DNA of 64,000 nt. It comes from Hahella sp. KA22 (lineage in GTDB: Bacteria > Pseudomonadota > Gammaproteobacteria > Pseudomonadales > Oleiphilaceae). Both the position numbers and the translations under genes were made by a program. The notes beneath the pieces are model-generated. The model made no database searches. It saw only the letters and a list, made by a program, of their open reading frames with translations, and was not told the origin of the DNA. The stretch is from contig NZ_CP035490.1 in NCBI RefSeq assembly GCF_004135205.1, positions 1,178,001 to 1,242,000 of the forward strand. The letters are read 5' to 3'. Positions 16,958 to 24,269 of this stretch are shown here, piece by piece. The stretch's first letter is position 1. The number at the start of each line of letters is the position of its first letter.

Positions 16958-17467
16958 TTAGAAGTTGTAGCCCATACCGACACTATAGACGAATACGCCG
17001 TCGCTGAAGCGGTTATCCGCCTCGTCCGCATCTTCAAACAAGAACTGGTATTCCACCTGACCGACCACAAAGGTGTTGTCGGCCACATAATATTTCAGGC
17101 CGGCTTCGGGGGCGGCGATGAAGCTCTCATCCACAGACTCGCCGTAAATGTAGCCGAGGTTGGCGCCCACGTAAGGTCTCAGGTTGTCGCGGCCCAGATG
17201 GTAATCGTAAAAGACGCGGGTGGAGCCGTTCCATACGCTTTCTTCTCCCTCGTTATCAGAGACGCTGACCGATTGGCGCACCCCTATTTCTGCGTCTGGA
17301 GACAGGTATTGCCCGTAAGCGCCATCCATGGAGAAAATGTTGCTATCAAAGTCTTTATCACTGGACCCCGAGCCGGAAATGGAAAACTCCTGCGTTCCCA
17401 CATCTGGGGCGGAGTAAGCGGCGGGGGTGATAGCGATCAGGCTGATGGCGGTAATTAAGTGTTTCAT
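16958..17467 (-). CDS. small outer-membrane beta-barrel protein
   Basis: The product is 169 residues. A signal peptide (1-19, ending AYSA) is followed by alternating hydrophobic and polar beta-strand sequence (NGSTRVFYDYHLG, RPYVGANLGYIYG, FVVGQVEYQFLFE) and a terminal Phe (VGMGYNF). These are the marks of an eight-stranded barrel of the OmpW/OmpA-like porin-fold group. No peptidoglycan-binding domain is attached. It is the first gene of a likely operon with MgtC. Confidence 0.8.
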   Translation of the reverse strand: MKHLITAISLIAITPAAYSAPDVGTQEFSISGSGSSDKDFDSNIFSMDGAYGQYLSPDAEIGVRQSVSVSDNEGEESVWNGSTRVFYDYHLGRDNLRPYVGANLGYIYGESVDESFIAAPEAGLKYYVADNTFVVGQVEYQFLFEDADEADNRFSDGVFVYSVGMGYNF

Positions 17468-17714
17468 GGCTACTTTTCCTTTTCGTTTTTAGTGACTCAA
17501 TGAATGATGTTTATCGCCGCGCTAACAATTTTGCGCGGTTGCCTGAGCTTGAAACGCAGAAAGTGTGCCGATTTGCTGAAGCCCTTGGGACGCGTTGGAT
17601 TAGAGAGAATTAAACGTTTGACGAGGCGTGTGGAATGCGAGTGTATCGGGGTAATAATTCCAAGGATTTGTAAGGATTACATGTAGATAGAGCGGACTTC
17701 AGGGGATTTATCGC

Positions 17715-17927
17715 ACCAGAAAACCATGAGAGCGAAGGCTCATGGTTTTCTGGTCTGTAAGGCTTAAAAGAGGGAGGTTGGCGTTGTATTATTAACATGG
17801 CAATGATATTGGCATGTTAATCACCAGGCGCATGGACGCGCCTGCGCGGCGACAAGCCGCGGGAGACAGGGCCTGACCTGTGCAGGCCCTGTCGTTGCAG
17901 ACAAATAGAAGGAAGCTATTTGTCTGC
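17715..17927. repeat. cluster of six distinct inverted repeats (candidate structured RNA or DNA element)
   Basis: Within the 558-base gene-free gap 17468-18025, six non-identical inverted repeats stand in a row. They are 17715-17754 (16-base arms, loop 8), 17792-17820 (13-base arms with one mismatch), 17825-17844 (7-base arms, loop 6), 17845-17861 (6-base arms, loop 5), 17865-17893 (11-base arms, loop 7) and 17897-17927 (12-base arms, loop 7). Five are perfect. A further palindrome GGGCATGCCC lies at 17948-17957, and TGTAA-GGA-TTACA at 17669-17681. None has a T-run, so they are not ordinary terminators. They lie between the end of the bd oxidase operon and the outer-membrane protein gene, both leftward. 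Some loops read GGA on the plus strand (ATGGAC, AAGGAAG), but not all. Confidence 0.7.
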
Positions 17928-18025
17928 CGGATTAATAACCTGAGCAAGGGCATGCCCAGAGCGCCGCAGGTAATTCCAGCGATGGCGCAGGAAAACCCGA
18001 AATATGCGATGAAGCCCGCCAGCAA

Positions 18026-18145
18026 TCATGTAGAAGCAGATAACGCCTGTAGCGCCATACGCACTGCGCCGGCGGCGAGCGTCAGAGCGACGACTCCCGC
18101 CAGGTAAAGCAGCACGGCGTTACGAGTCTGACGCCATTTGTTCAT
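18026..18145 (-). CDS. DUF2474-like small membrane subunit of the bd oxidase operon
   Basis: A 39-residue protein overlaps the cydB stop by one base (TGATG). It has a short basic N-terminus (MNKWRQTRN) and one membrane segment (VLLYLAGVVALTLAAGAV) followed by RMAL. The ...AL..AAG..RM pattern and the place directly after a cyanide-insensitive-type cydB match the DUF2474 family. Small single-pass subunits of this kind (CydX/CydS/CioZ class) stabilise bd oxidases in other organisms. It is too short for many gene finders. Confidence 0.7.
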   Translation of the reverse strand: MNKWRQTRNAVLLYLAGVVALTLAAGAVRMALQALSAST

Positions 18146-19140
18146 CAGTAGCCGTCCTGAGTGGTGGTTTTACCGCTGAACACCCGATAGTTGTAGATGT
18201 TGTAAGCGATGACCAATGGCAGGAACAGCACGATCCCCACCAGTGTGAAAGTGGTGCTGCGCTCGGGAGCGATGGCCTCCCAGATAGTGAGCTGGCCCGG
18301 AATGATGTAAGGAAACATGCCGGCGGCTAATCCGATGAAGGAAAGCCCGAACAGCGCCATGGCCATACCCAGAGGCTTCAAATCATTGCCTTCGCCGCTG
18401 CGCAGCGTTTGCCACAGGCGGAGACCCACATAAGCGCTCAACAATGGCACGGGCGCCAGCAGAAGACCGGTGGGCCAGGTCAACCAACGTTGGAACACCT
18501 GAGGCTGAGCGAGCAGCATCCAGACGCTGACCAGCGCCAGAAAAAACATGACGGCGAACAGACTGATAATGCCCAGGCGTCTTGCGGAAACTTGCAGGCG
18601 TCCTGAGCTCTTGCGCACCAGCCAGCAACTGCCGAGCAGGGCGTAGCCGCAAACCAGGGCGACGGCGGTCATCAGCGAGAAGGGCGTAAACCAGGCTATT
18701 TGCTCGGATGCATGAGGTGTGAGAGTGAATCCTTGCACCAACGAACCGAGAATAATGCCCTGGCTTAAGGTCGCCAGCGTGGAGCCGAAGCTGAAACTGA
18801 AGTCCCACCAACCGCGACTGGTATGGGATTTAAAGTAAAACTCAAACGCCACGCCGCGAAAAATCAGCGCGATCAGCATCAGGATAATCGGCAAGTAAAG
18901 CTGCGACAGTACTGTTGCGTACGCCTTGGGAAAGCCTGCGAACAGCACCACGCCGCCGAACACCAGCCAGGTTTGGTTACTGTCCCAGAGATGAGACAGG
19001 CTCTTCATGGCGATAGCGCGGTCTTCCGCTTTGTTTAGCCAGGGCGACAGGATGCCTACGCCCAGAGAAAAGCCATCCAGCAATACATACATCAGAACGC
19101 CGATGGCGATGAGTAACAGGTATATAAGCGCAATGTCCAT
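18145..19140 (-). CDS. cydB: cytochrome bd-type quinol oxidase subunit II (CioB type)
   Basis: The 331-residue product is an integral inner-membrane protein with eight to nine membrane helices. It starts with the typical LLDGFSLGVGIL segment, followed by HLWDSNQTWLVFGG and EFYFKSHTSRGWWDFSF. With subunit I it oxidises quinol and reduces oxygen to water. The length and sequence resemble the cyanide-insensitive CioB branch more than E. coli CydB (379 residues). It starts ten bases after cydA and has AGGAGAG before the ATG. It ends within the start of the small DUF2474-like gene. Confidence 0.9.
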   Translation of the reverse strand: MDIALIYLLLIAIGVLMYVLLDGFSLGVGILSPWLNKAEDRAIAMKSLSHLWDSNQTWLVFGGVVLFAGFPKAYATVLSQLYLPIILMLIALIFRGVAFEFYFKSHTSRGWWDFSFSFGSTLATLSQGIILGSLVQGFTLTPHASEQIAWFTPFSLMTAVALVCGYALLGSCWLVRKSSGRLQVSARRLGIISLFAVMFFLALVSVWMLLAQPQVFQRWLTWPTGLLLAPVPLLSAYVGLRLWQTLRSGEGNDLKPLGMAMALFGLSFIGLAAGMFPYIIPGQLTIWEAIAPERSTTFTLVGIVLFLPLVIAYNIYNYRVFSGKTTTQDGY

Positions 19141-19150
19141 GGCGACTCTC

Positions 19151-20512
19151 CTAGTGTGCGGGGTTTAGCGTAGTGGGCAGCTCTTCGTCCTGAGCGGCGC
19201 CGGTAGCGTCGGCAGGTCCCTGACGGATCAGCTTACGCATGAAGTACAGATAGACGCCGAACAACAGGGAGTACACAGCGACAAACAGAATCAGCGTAGA
19301 CAAGACTTGCGACGCCGGCAGCGGCGACGTTACATCCACTGTGCGCACCAGTCCCTGCACCAGCCAGGGCTGACGACCCACCTCCACGACATACCAGCCC
19401 GCCAGAGTCGCGATGACGCCTGCAGGAATCATCAGGCGGGAGAAGTTCAATAGCAGACGGTTGTCAAACAGACGGCCTTTGCGGCGCGCCCACAGGCCCA
19501 ATACTCCAAGCAGCAGCATCAGCCCGCCCAGCGCCAGCATGATGCGGAAAGAGAAAAACACCACCGCCACGGGCGGCCGGTTTTCCGGCGCCACCTGATC
19601 CAGTCCGGCGATCTCTCCGTTGATGTCATGAGTCAGAATCAGACTGGCGGCCTTGGGAATGACAATCTCGAAATCGTTCTTGGCTTCTTTCTGATTGGGC
19701 AGAGCGAACAGACGAAAACCCGCGCCCTGTTCGGTTTCCCATACGGCTTCCATCGCGGCGACCTTTACGGGCTGATGTTCATGCACATTCAAACCGTGCA
19801 TGTCGCCCGCCAGGATCTGCAACGGCGCCAGAACCAGGATCGCCCACATGGCGATGGAAAAACCGCTTTTGGCGAACTCAGTATGTTGCTTCCGCAACAG
19901 ATAGATCGCGTTGACGCCGGCGAACAGCAATGACGCGGACAGGAAACTGGCCAGCAGCATATGAGTCAGGCGATAAGGGAATGAGGGATTGAAAATCACC
20001 GCCCACCAATCCGTCGGATGAAATACGCCGTCAACGATTTCATACCCCGCCGGAGTATGCAGCCAGGAGTTGGCCGCCAAAATCCAGAACGCGGAAATCA
20101 TGGTGCCGACGCAGACCACACAGGTCGCAATGAAATGCACCTTCGGGGAAACTTTTTTCCAACCGAACAACATGATGCCAAGGAAGCCCGCTTCCAGAAA
20201 GAAAGCGGTGAGCACTTCATAGGTCAATAGAGGGCTCAGTACGGGGCCGACGATTTCCGAGAAACGGCTGAAGTTGGTTCCAAATTCATAAGAAAGCACG
20301 ACGCCGGAGACGACGCCCATGCCGAAGGTGATTGCGAAAGGCTTCTGCCAGAAGCGCGCCTGTTGCAGGTACACCTGACGGCGGGTCTTGAGCCAGAGGC
20401 CTTCCATCAGGGCCAGATACAGCGATAGCCCGATGGTGATAGTGGGGAAAATGATGTGATAACTAATTGTGAATGCGAACTGGATGCGTGACAGTAACGC
20501 GGGATCAGGCAT
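19151..20512 (-). CDS. cydA: cytochrome bd-type quinol oxidase subunit I (CioA type)
   Basis: The product is 453 residues. It carries RIQFAFTISYHIIFP (heme ligand His near 18), GMGVVSGVVLSYEFGTNFS and GWYVVEVGRQPW, all diagnostic of subunit I. The quinol loop is short, and the whole protein is smaller than E. coli CydA (522 residues), as in cyanide-insensitive oxidases. It binds the three hemes and the quinol site in the inner membrane. A strong ribosome site (GGGAGGAG) lies within the end of the tiny upstream gene, which overlaps cydA by eight bases. Expression is probably sigma-54 dependent (see 20795-20811). Confidence 0.92.
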   Translation of the reverse strand: MPDPALLSRIQFAFTISYHIIFPTITIGLSLYLALMEGLWLKTRRQVYLQQARFWQKPFAITFGMGVVSGVVLSYEFGTNFSRFSEIVGPVLSPLLTYEVLTAFFLEAGFLGIMLFGWKKVSPKVHFIATCVVCVGTMISAFWILAANSWLHTPAGYEIVDGVFHPTDWWAVIFNPSFPYRLTHMLLASFLSASLLFAGVNAIYLLRKQHTEFAKSGFSIAMWAILVLAPLQILAGDMHGLNVHEHQPVKVAAMEAVWETEQGAGFRLFALPNQKEAKNDFEIVIPKAASLILTHDINGEIAGLDQVAPENRPPVAVVFFSFRIMLALGGLMLLLGVLGLWARRKGRLFDNRLLLNFSRLMIPAGVIATLAGWYVVEVGRQPWLVQGLVRTVDVTSPLPASQVLSTLILFVAVYSLLFGVYLYFMRKLIRQGPADATGAAQDEELPTTLNPAH

Positions 20513-20663
20513 TTTGCTCTCCTCCCTCGAATTGCAGGCGTGCGGTTCTGAGCGCGGTTTTGCGGGAGCGTCGATTGCGCTGCAGCACTGGGGCGAGAGT
20601 CATGCCACAAGCCAACAGGATGACAGCGGAAACGGAAAGCAGATCGATTAACCAGGCGCTCAT
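20505..20663 (-). CDS. 52-residue membrane protein, first gene of the bd oxidase operon
   Basis: An ATG at 20663-20661 is preceded by AGGAG with a seven-base gap. The frame runs 52 codons and its stop overlaps the cydA start (AATGCCTGA). The product has one N-terminal membrane segment (LLSVSAVILLACGMTLAPVL) and a strongly basic tail (QRNRRSRKTALRTARLQ). The tail end carries the cydA ribosome site, so the two are translationally coupled. I know no named family for it. Position and size suggest an accessory factor of the oxidase, analogous to but distinct from CydX-type subunits, which normally follow cydB. Confidence 0.65.
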   Translation of the reverse strand: MSAWLIDLLSVSAVILLACGMTLAPVLQRNRRSRKTALRTARLQFEGGEQNA

Positions 20664-20794
20664 ACGAATACTCCTATCTCTTATTACTTCAAACGTTCTA
20701 TGACTTCACAACTTTGACTTCGCCGCTTCGCTTGAGGTGATCGTTTCTTCACTCTGGATGCGGCTGGGTATGAAATTCGCTTTGCAGTAATAAG

Positions 20795-20811
20795 AGCAAC
20801 TTGCGCGCCAA
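20795..20811 (-). promoter_or_regulatory. sigma-54 promoter of the bd oxidase operon
   Basis: On the minus strand the sequence reads TTGGCGCGCAAGTTGCT. It has the invariant GG-N10-GC spacing and differs from the consensus TTGGCACGN4TTGCT at one non-invariant base. Transcription should start near 20784, leaving about 120 bases of leader before the 52-codon gene. Two palindromes lie upstream (20874-20924), and the next gene pair in the opposite direction encodes a sigma-54 activator. Confidence 0.8.
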
Positions 20812-20873
20812 TCACAAAATGCGCTGGGACGCCTTGATGTGCGGCAATTTTTTCCTAATTTAGGGTTCTGGGT

Positions 20874-20924
20874 GTAAACTTCGTTTACTGTTTTTGGGGA
20901 GGCTGGCGTAAACAAAGTTTACGC
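20874..20924. promoter_or_regulatory. two GTAAAC-N3-GTTTAC palindromes, candidate activator sites
   Basis: GTAAAC-TTC-GTTTAC lies at 20874-20888. GCGTAAAC-AAA-GTTTACGC lies at 20906-20924. Centres are 34 bases apart, about three helical turns, so both would face the same side of the DNA. Relative to the predicted sigma-54 start near 20784 they are centred at about -97 and -131, standard for upstream activating sequences. The second ends eight bases before the kinase start codon, so binding could also affect expression of the kinase and regulator genes. Confidence 0.75.
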
Positions 20925-20932
20925 TTGGGGAC

Positions 20933-22801
20933 ATGAATACGATTCAGCTTTTTTCCGTTTCCATGTGGACCACGGTGTTGTCCGCCGGGGGCGTTTCACT
21001 ATGGTTATGGTCGCGACGGCGGCAAGAGCCTGCGCTAAAGGCATTGTCCGGGTTTTGTCTGTCGATGGCAATCTGGTGTTTTGGCCATATTCTGGTGCTG
21101 GAAGATCATCAGGCGATAGGAACGCTGATTCTGTTGGGCAACCCATTGATGCCTACCGCTTTCCTGCACTTCGTTCTGTTGTGGCTGGGTGAGCCGCTGG
21201 AGCTGCCGCAACAATTGCGAAGGCTGGCTCCGTTGTTCTACTTCACCGCCGTGGCGGTTGTGCTGGCCAGTTGGATGACAGGGGGCGGTTATATTTCTCC
21301 CTGGATGCAGTTCGATGGATTTTTTCATCTGGCTTTCACGGGGTGGCTGAATCTTGCGTATACCGTGGCGATTGGCGTTGTCGGGCACTTGCTGCTGTTA
21401 ATGGCGTTTCAGCGCAGCAAGGGCAACTTGAGGCGTTCCATTACCGCCATGTTTATTACCGGCGGCTGGGGGTTCGCCCTTTCCACCAGCTTTATTTTCC
21501 CGTCCCTGGATATCAATCTGTTTCCCTACGCCATGCTGGCGCTGCCCAGTTACGCCGTGCTGGTGGTGTATAGCGTGGTGCGCTACCGCTTGGTGGAAGT
21601 GAATCGCTGGGTGAATCAGGCGGTGATCTGGCTGGCCTTGCTCGCCACCAGCATGTTGGCTATGTCGTTGATCCTGGCTTTGTTGGCGCCTTTGGGGCTG
21701 GCGGAGTTGGCGCAGGCGCCGTTGAGTCAGTTGGTAGTGTACTCCGGCATTTTGCTGGTGTTCGCCTGGCTGGCGTACGGACCCGCCAAAGAATTCGCCG
21801 ATCGTCTGGTGTATCCGGGGGCGGTGCTGGATAAGTCTACGTTAGATCAATGGGTTACCCGCCTCAATGCGGTAAGAGGCTGGGGAGAGTTGCGCCAGAC
21901 TGCTGAACAGCTCTGGCTGAAAAAGAGTGGAGTGTCCGCCAGCGTGAATATAGACGGCCGCTTCGACTGCCCGCCAGGCCCGGTGTTTGTCTGCGAGAAG
22001 CACGAACAGTGGGATTGTCGTTTGCAAGGCTGGGAAGACATTGCACCGTCGCACCAGCGTCTGGCGGAATTTATGGCGAAGCTGTTGCCGTCCGCCTGCG
22101 CTACGCTGGAGCGTTCGCTGTTGTTGGCGGAGGCTGAGCGCAAACGGCTGGAGCAGCAGCATCTGGTGGAGCTGGGCGGCCTGACGGCGGCGATCGCCCA
22201 CGAGCTCCGCAACCCCCTGAATATTATCACCATGGCGGCGGCGCAGACTGACCCGCGTATCCGCGAGCATATTTCCAAGCAGGTGGAGCGGGCGGAGCTA
22301 TTGATCAAGGATGTGCTCACTTACGCCGGACAGATTCGCCTGGACCTCAAGCCAACCAATTTATGCGCGCTAACGGCGGCCACAGTGGCGCAGATTCGGC
22401 AATTGCATGAGGTGGAGATAGAGCTGGAGGCCCCCGACGAAGTCTGGTTATCCGTTGATCCACAACGTCTACAACAAGTGTTGATCAATCTGTTGGATAA
22501 CGCCGCCGCCTTCGTCAGACAGACGCCTCAAGGCAAAATTTTGGTGGCGCTTGCACAAGATGAGCGTGGGGCTCTGATTGCGATTCACAACAATGGGCCG
22601 GCGGTGCCTGACGCGATGAAGCCGCGCCTGTTTCAGGCCTTTGTCAGCAAGCGAGCTGGCGGTAGCGGTCTGGGACTGGCGATAGTCCGGCGTATTGTCG
22701 ACGCCCATGGCGGCGATGTCTGGCATAGCGATGAGGAAGGATGGCCGGTGAGTTTCATGATCCATCTTCCCCTTGAACATGATGAAAAGGAAACAACATG
22801 A
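20933..22801 (+). CDS. multipass membrane sensor histidine kinase (PrsK-like layout)
   Basis: The product is 622 residues. Residues 1-285 hold about eight to nine membrane helices. Residues about 290-400 are a soluble, GAF-like linker, then a short helix rich in Glu and Arg. A HisKA domain has H423 in AAIAHELRNPLN, and the ATPase domain has INLLDNAAAF, HNNGPAVP and GSGLGLAIV. The N-terminal region and overall order resemble PrsK of PEP-CTERM/exosortase systems (inference). It overlaps the regulator gene by four bases (ATGA) and is divergent from the bd oxidase operon. The many membrane helices suggest that it senses a membrane or redox signal. Confidence 0.82.
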   Translation: MNTIQLFSVSMWTTVLSAGGVSLWLWSRRRQEPALKALSGFCLSMAIWCFGHILVLEDHQAIGTLILLGNPLMPTAFLHFVLLWLGEPLELPQQLRRLAPLFYFTAVAVVLASWMTGGGYISPWMQFDGFFHLAFTGWLNLAYTVAIGVVGHLLLLMAFQRSKGNLRRSITAMFITGGWGFALSTSFIFPSLDINLFPYAMLALPSYAVLVVYSVVRYRLVEVNRWVNQAVIWLALLATSMLAMSLILALLAPLGLAELAQAPLSQLVVYSGILLVFAWLAYGPAKEFADRLVYPGAVLDKSTLDQWVTRLNAVRGWGELRQTAEQLWLKKSGVSASVNIDGRFDCPPGPVFVCEKHEQWDCRLQGWEDIAPSHQRLAEFMAKLLPSACATLERSLLLAEAERKRLEQQHLVELGGLTAAIAHELRNPLNIITMAAAQTDPRIREHISKQVERAELLIKDVLTYAGQIRLDLKPTNLCALTAATVAQIRQLHEVEIELEAPDEVWLSVDPQRLQQVLINLLDNAAAFVRQTPQGKILVALAQDERGALIAIHNNGPAVPDAMKPRLFQAFVSKRAGGSGLGLAIVRRIVDAHGGDVWHSDEEGWPVSFMIHLPLEHDEKETT

Positions 22802-24156
22802 GCGCAGCGAAAATTTTGATAGTGGATGACGAAAGCGCATTTTGCGAGCTGTGCGCATTATGGCTTGAGCAAGCGGGATACGAGGTCAGCAGTTGCGGCG
22901 ACGCAGAGTCCGCGCGACGTCTGTTCAACGAGCAGGATTTTGATCTGGTGTTGCAGGATCTGGCGTTGCCGCCGACTTTTTTGCCGGAAGAGGGACTGCA
23001 ACTGATCGCCCTGTACGCGGATACCCCAGTGGTGGTGTTGACTGGGCATGATGAAAAGGAACTGGCGATTAAAGCGATGCAGGCGGGCGCCTGGGACTTT
23101 ATCGGTAAGCCTGTCGATCCGGATATGCTGCGGGTGGTGGTGCAACGCGCCATCGAGCGGCGACGGTTAGCCAAGGAGGTGGAGCGTCTGCGGCGGGTGG
23201 TGGGGCGTCCGACGGAGTCCGATGATTTGGGACTGATCGGCGCCAGCGCCAGCATGGATTCTCTGCGCGAATTGATCCGGCGTATTGCGCCCACTGACGT
23301 GCCTGTCCTGATCCAGGGCCCCAGCGGCACAGGTAAAGAAGTGATCGCCCAAGCGCTGCACCGTCTTAGTCAGCGCGCTGCGGAACCCTTTATTTCCGTG
23401 CACTGCGGCGCCATTCCAGGCGAGCTGTTGGAAAGCGAACTGTTCGGTTATAAAAAAGGCGCGTTCACCGGAGCGGATAAAGACCGTAAAGGGCTATTGT
23501 TTCTGGCGGATAAAGGCACTCTGTTTCTCGACGAAATAGGGGAGATGCCTCTGCCCATGCAGGTGAAGCTGCTGCGGGTGCTGCAGGAAGGATGTTACTA
23601 CCCGGTTGGCAGTCGTGAAGTGGAGCATATTGACGTGCGTCTGGTCAGCGCCACTAACCGCAACCTGCCCAAAGCGGTGGAGGAGGGCGGCTTCCGTGAC
23701 GATCTGTACTATCGCATCAAGGGCCTCACGCTGATGACGCCGCCATTGCAGGAACGGCGCTCGGACATTCCGCTGCTGGTGCGCCATTTTTTGCAAGGAA
23801 TGGCGCGTAAGAGCGGGCGCGAATTACAAGTGGATGGTGAAACCATGCGCTGGTTCTGCGCGCAACCCTGGCCCGGTGCCGTTCGGGAACTGAAGAACAC
23901 CCTGGAAAGCGCTGCGGCTATTTGCATGGGAGACGTGCTGACTATGCAGGAGGTCAACCTGATCAGCGGAACCGCCGCCCCTGTCGCGCAGATAAAAGGC
24001 GACACGCTGGACGAACAAGTCAGCTCGCTGGAGATCCACCTGATCCAACAAGCCCTGAGCGAACAACAAGGCAACAAAACCCGAGCCGCCGCGCAATTAG
24101 GTCTTACAAGACAAGGGTTGCTGAAGAAAATGGCGAGATATGGGGTGGGGGGATGA
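22798..24156 (+). CDS. sigma-54-dependent response regulator, NtrC family (PrsR-like)
   Basis: The product is 452 residues with three domains. A receiver (1-120) has D10/D11, phospho-acceptor D54 in [10 protein letters not shown] and Lys in GKPV. The AAA+ domain (about 145-380) has Walker A GPSGTGKE, the GAFTGA loop that contacts sigma-54, and [11 protein letters not shown]. The C-terminal helix-turn-helix is Fis-type ([20 protein letters not shown]). The LALPP...EEGL stretch after D54 resembles PrsR regulators of PEP-CTERM genes. It is translationally coupled to the kinase gene. Likely target: the sigma-54 promoter of the divergent bd oxidase operon through the palindromes at 20874-20924. 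Confidence 0.88.
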   Translation: MSAAKILIVDDESAFCELCALWLEQAGYEVSSCGDAESARRLFNEQDFDLVLQDLALPPTFLPEEGLQLIALYADTPVVVLTGHDEKELAIKAMQAGAWDFIGKPVDPDMLRVVVQRAIERRRLAKEVERLRRVVGRPTESDDLGLIGASASMDSLRELIRRIAPTDVPVLIQGPSGTGKEVIAQALHRLSQRAAEPFISVHCGAIPGELLESELFGYKKGAFTGADKDRKGLLFLADKGTLFLDEIGEMPLPMQVKLLRVLQEGCYYPVGSREVEHIDVRLVSATNRNLPKAVEEGGFRDDLYYRIKGLTLMTPPLQERRSDIPLLVRHFLQGMARKSGRELQVDGETMRWFCAQPWPGAVRELKNTLESAAAICMGDVLTMQEVNLISGTAAPVAQIKGDTLDEQVSSLEIHLIQQALSEQQGNKTRAAAQLGLTRQGLLKKMARYGVGG

Positions 24157-24248
24157 AAAAAGAGCCGGCAGTCAAACTGCGACGCCGGCGAGAGTGGAAT
24201 AAACTTTTGTTGCAGGACTTGTTGAAAATCCCGCTGCCGCCAGGGTAA
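24153..24248 (+). CDS. possible 31-residue basic peptide coupled to the response regulator gene
   Basis: An ATG overlaps the regulator stop (ATGA) and opens a 31-codon frame ending at TAA 24248. The peptide is very basic at first (KLRRRREW) and then hydrophobic (LLLQDLLKIPLPP). The ATGA coupling is the main evidence. The DNA also folds (GCAGT-CAA-ACTGC inside it), so it may instead be only the 3' end of the transcript. Confidence 0.25.
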   Translation: MKKEPAVKLRRRREWNKLLLQDLLKIPLPPG

Positions 24249-24269
24249 GTGGAAGCGGGGATCACAAGA

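Noticed and set aside
17715-17754. Reading the 16-pair inverted repeat as a rho-independent terminator
   Set aside because: No T-run follows on either strand.
17715-17927. Reading the hairpin cluster as a CsrB/RsmZ RNA
   Set aside because: Only two of six loops contain GGA, and no GacA-type upstream site (TGTAAG-N6-CTTACA) is found; kept as an unexplained structure instead.
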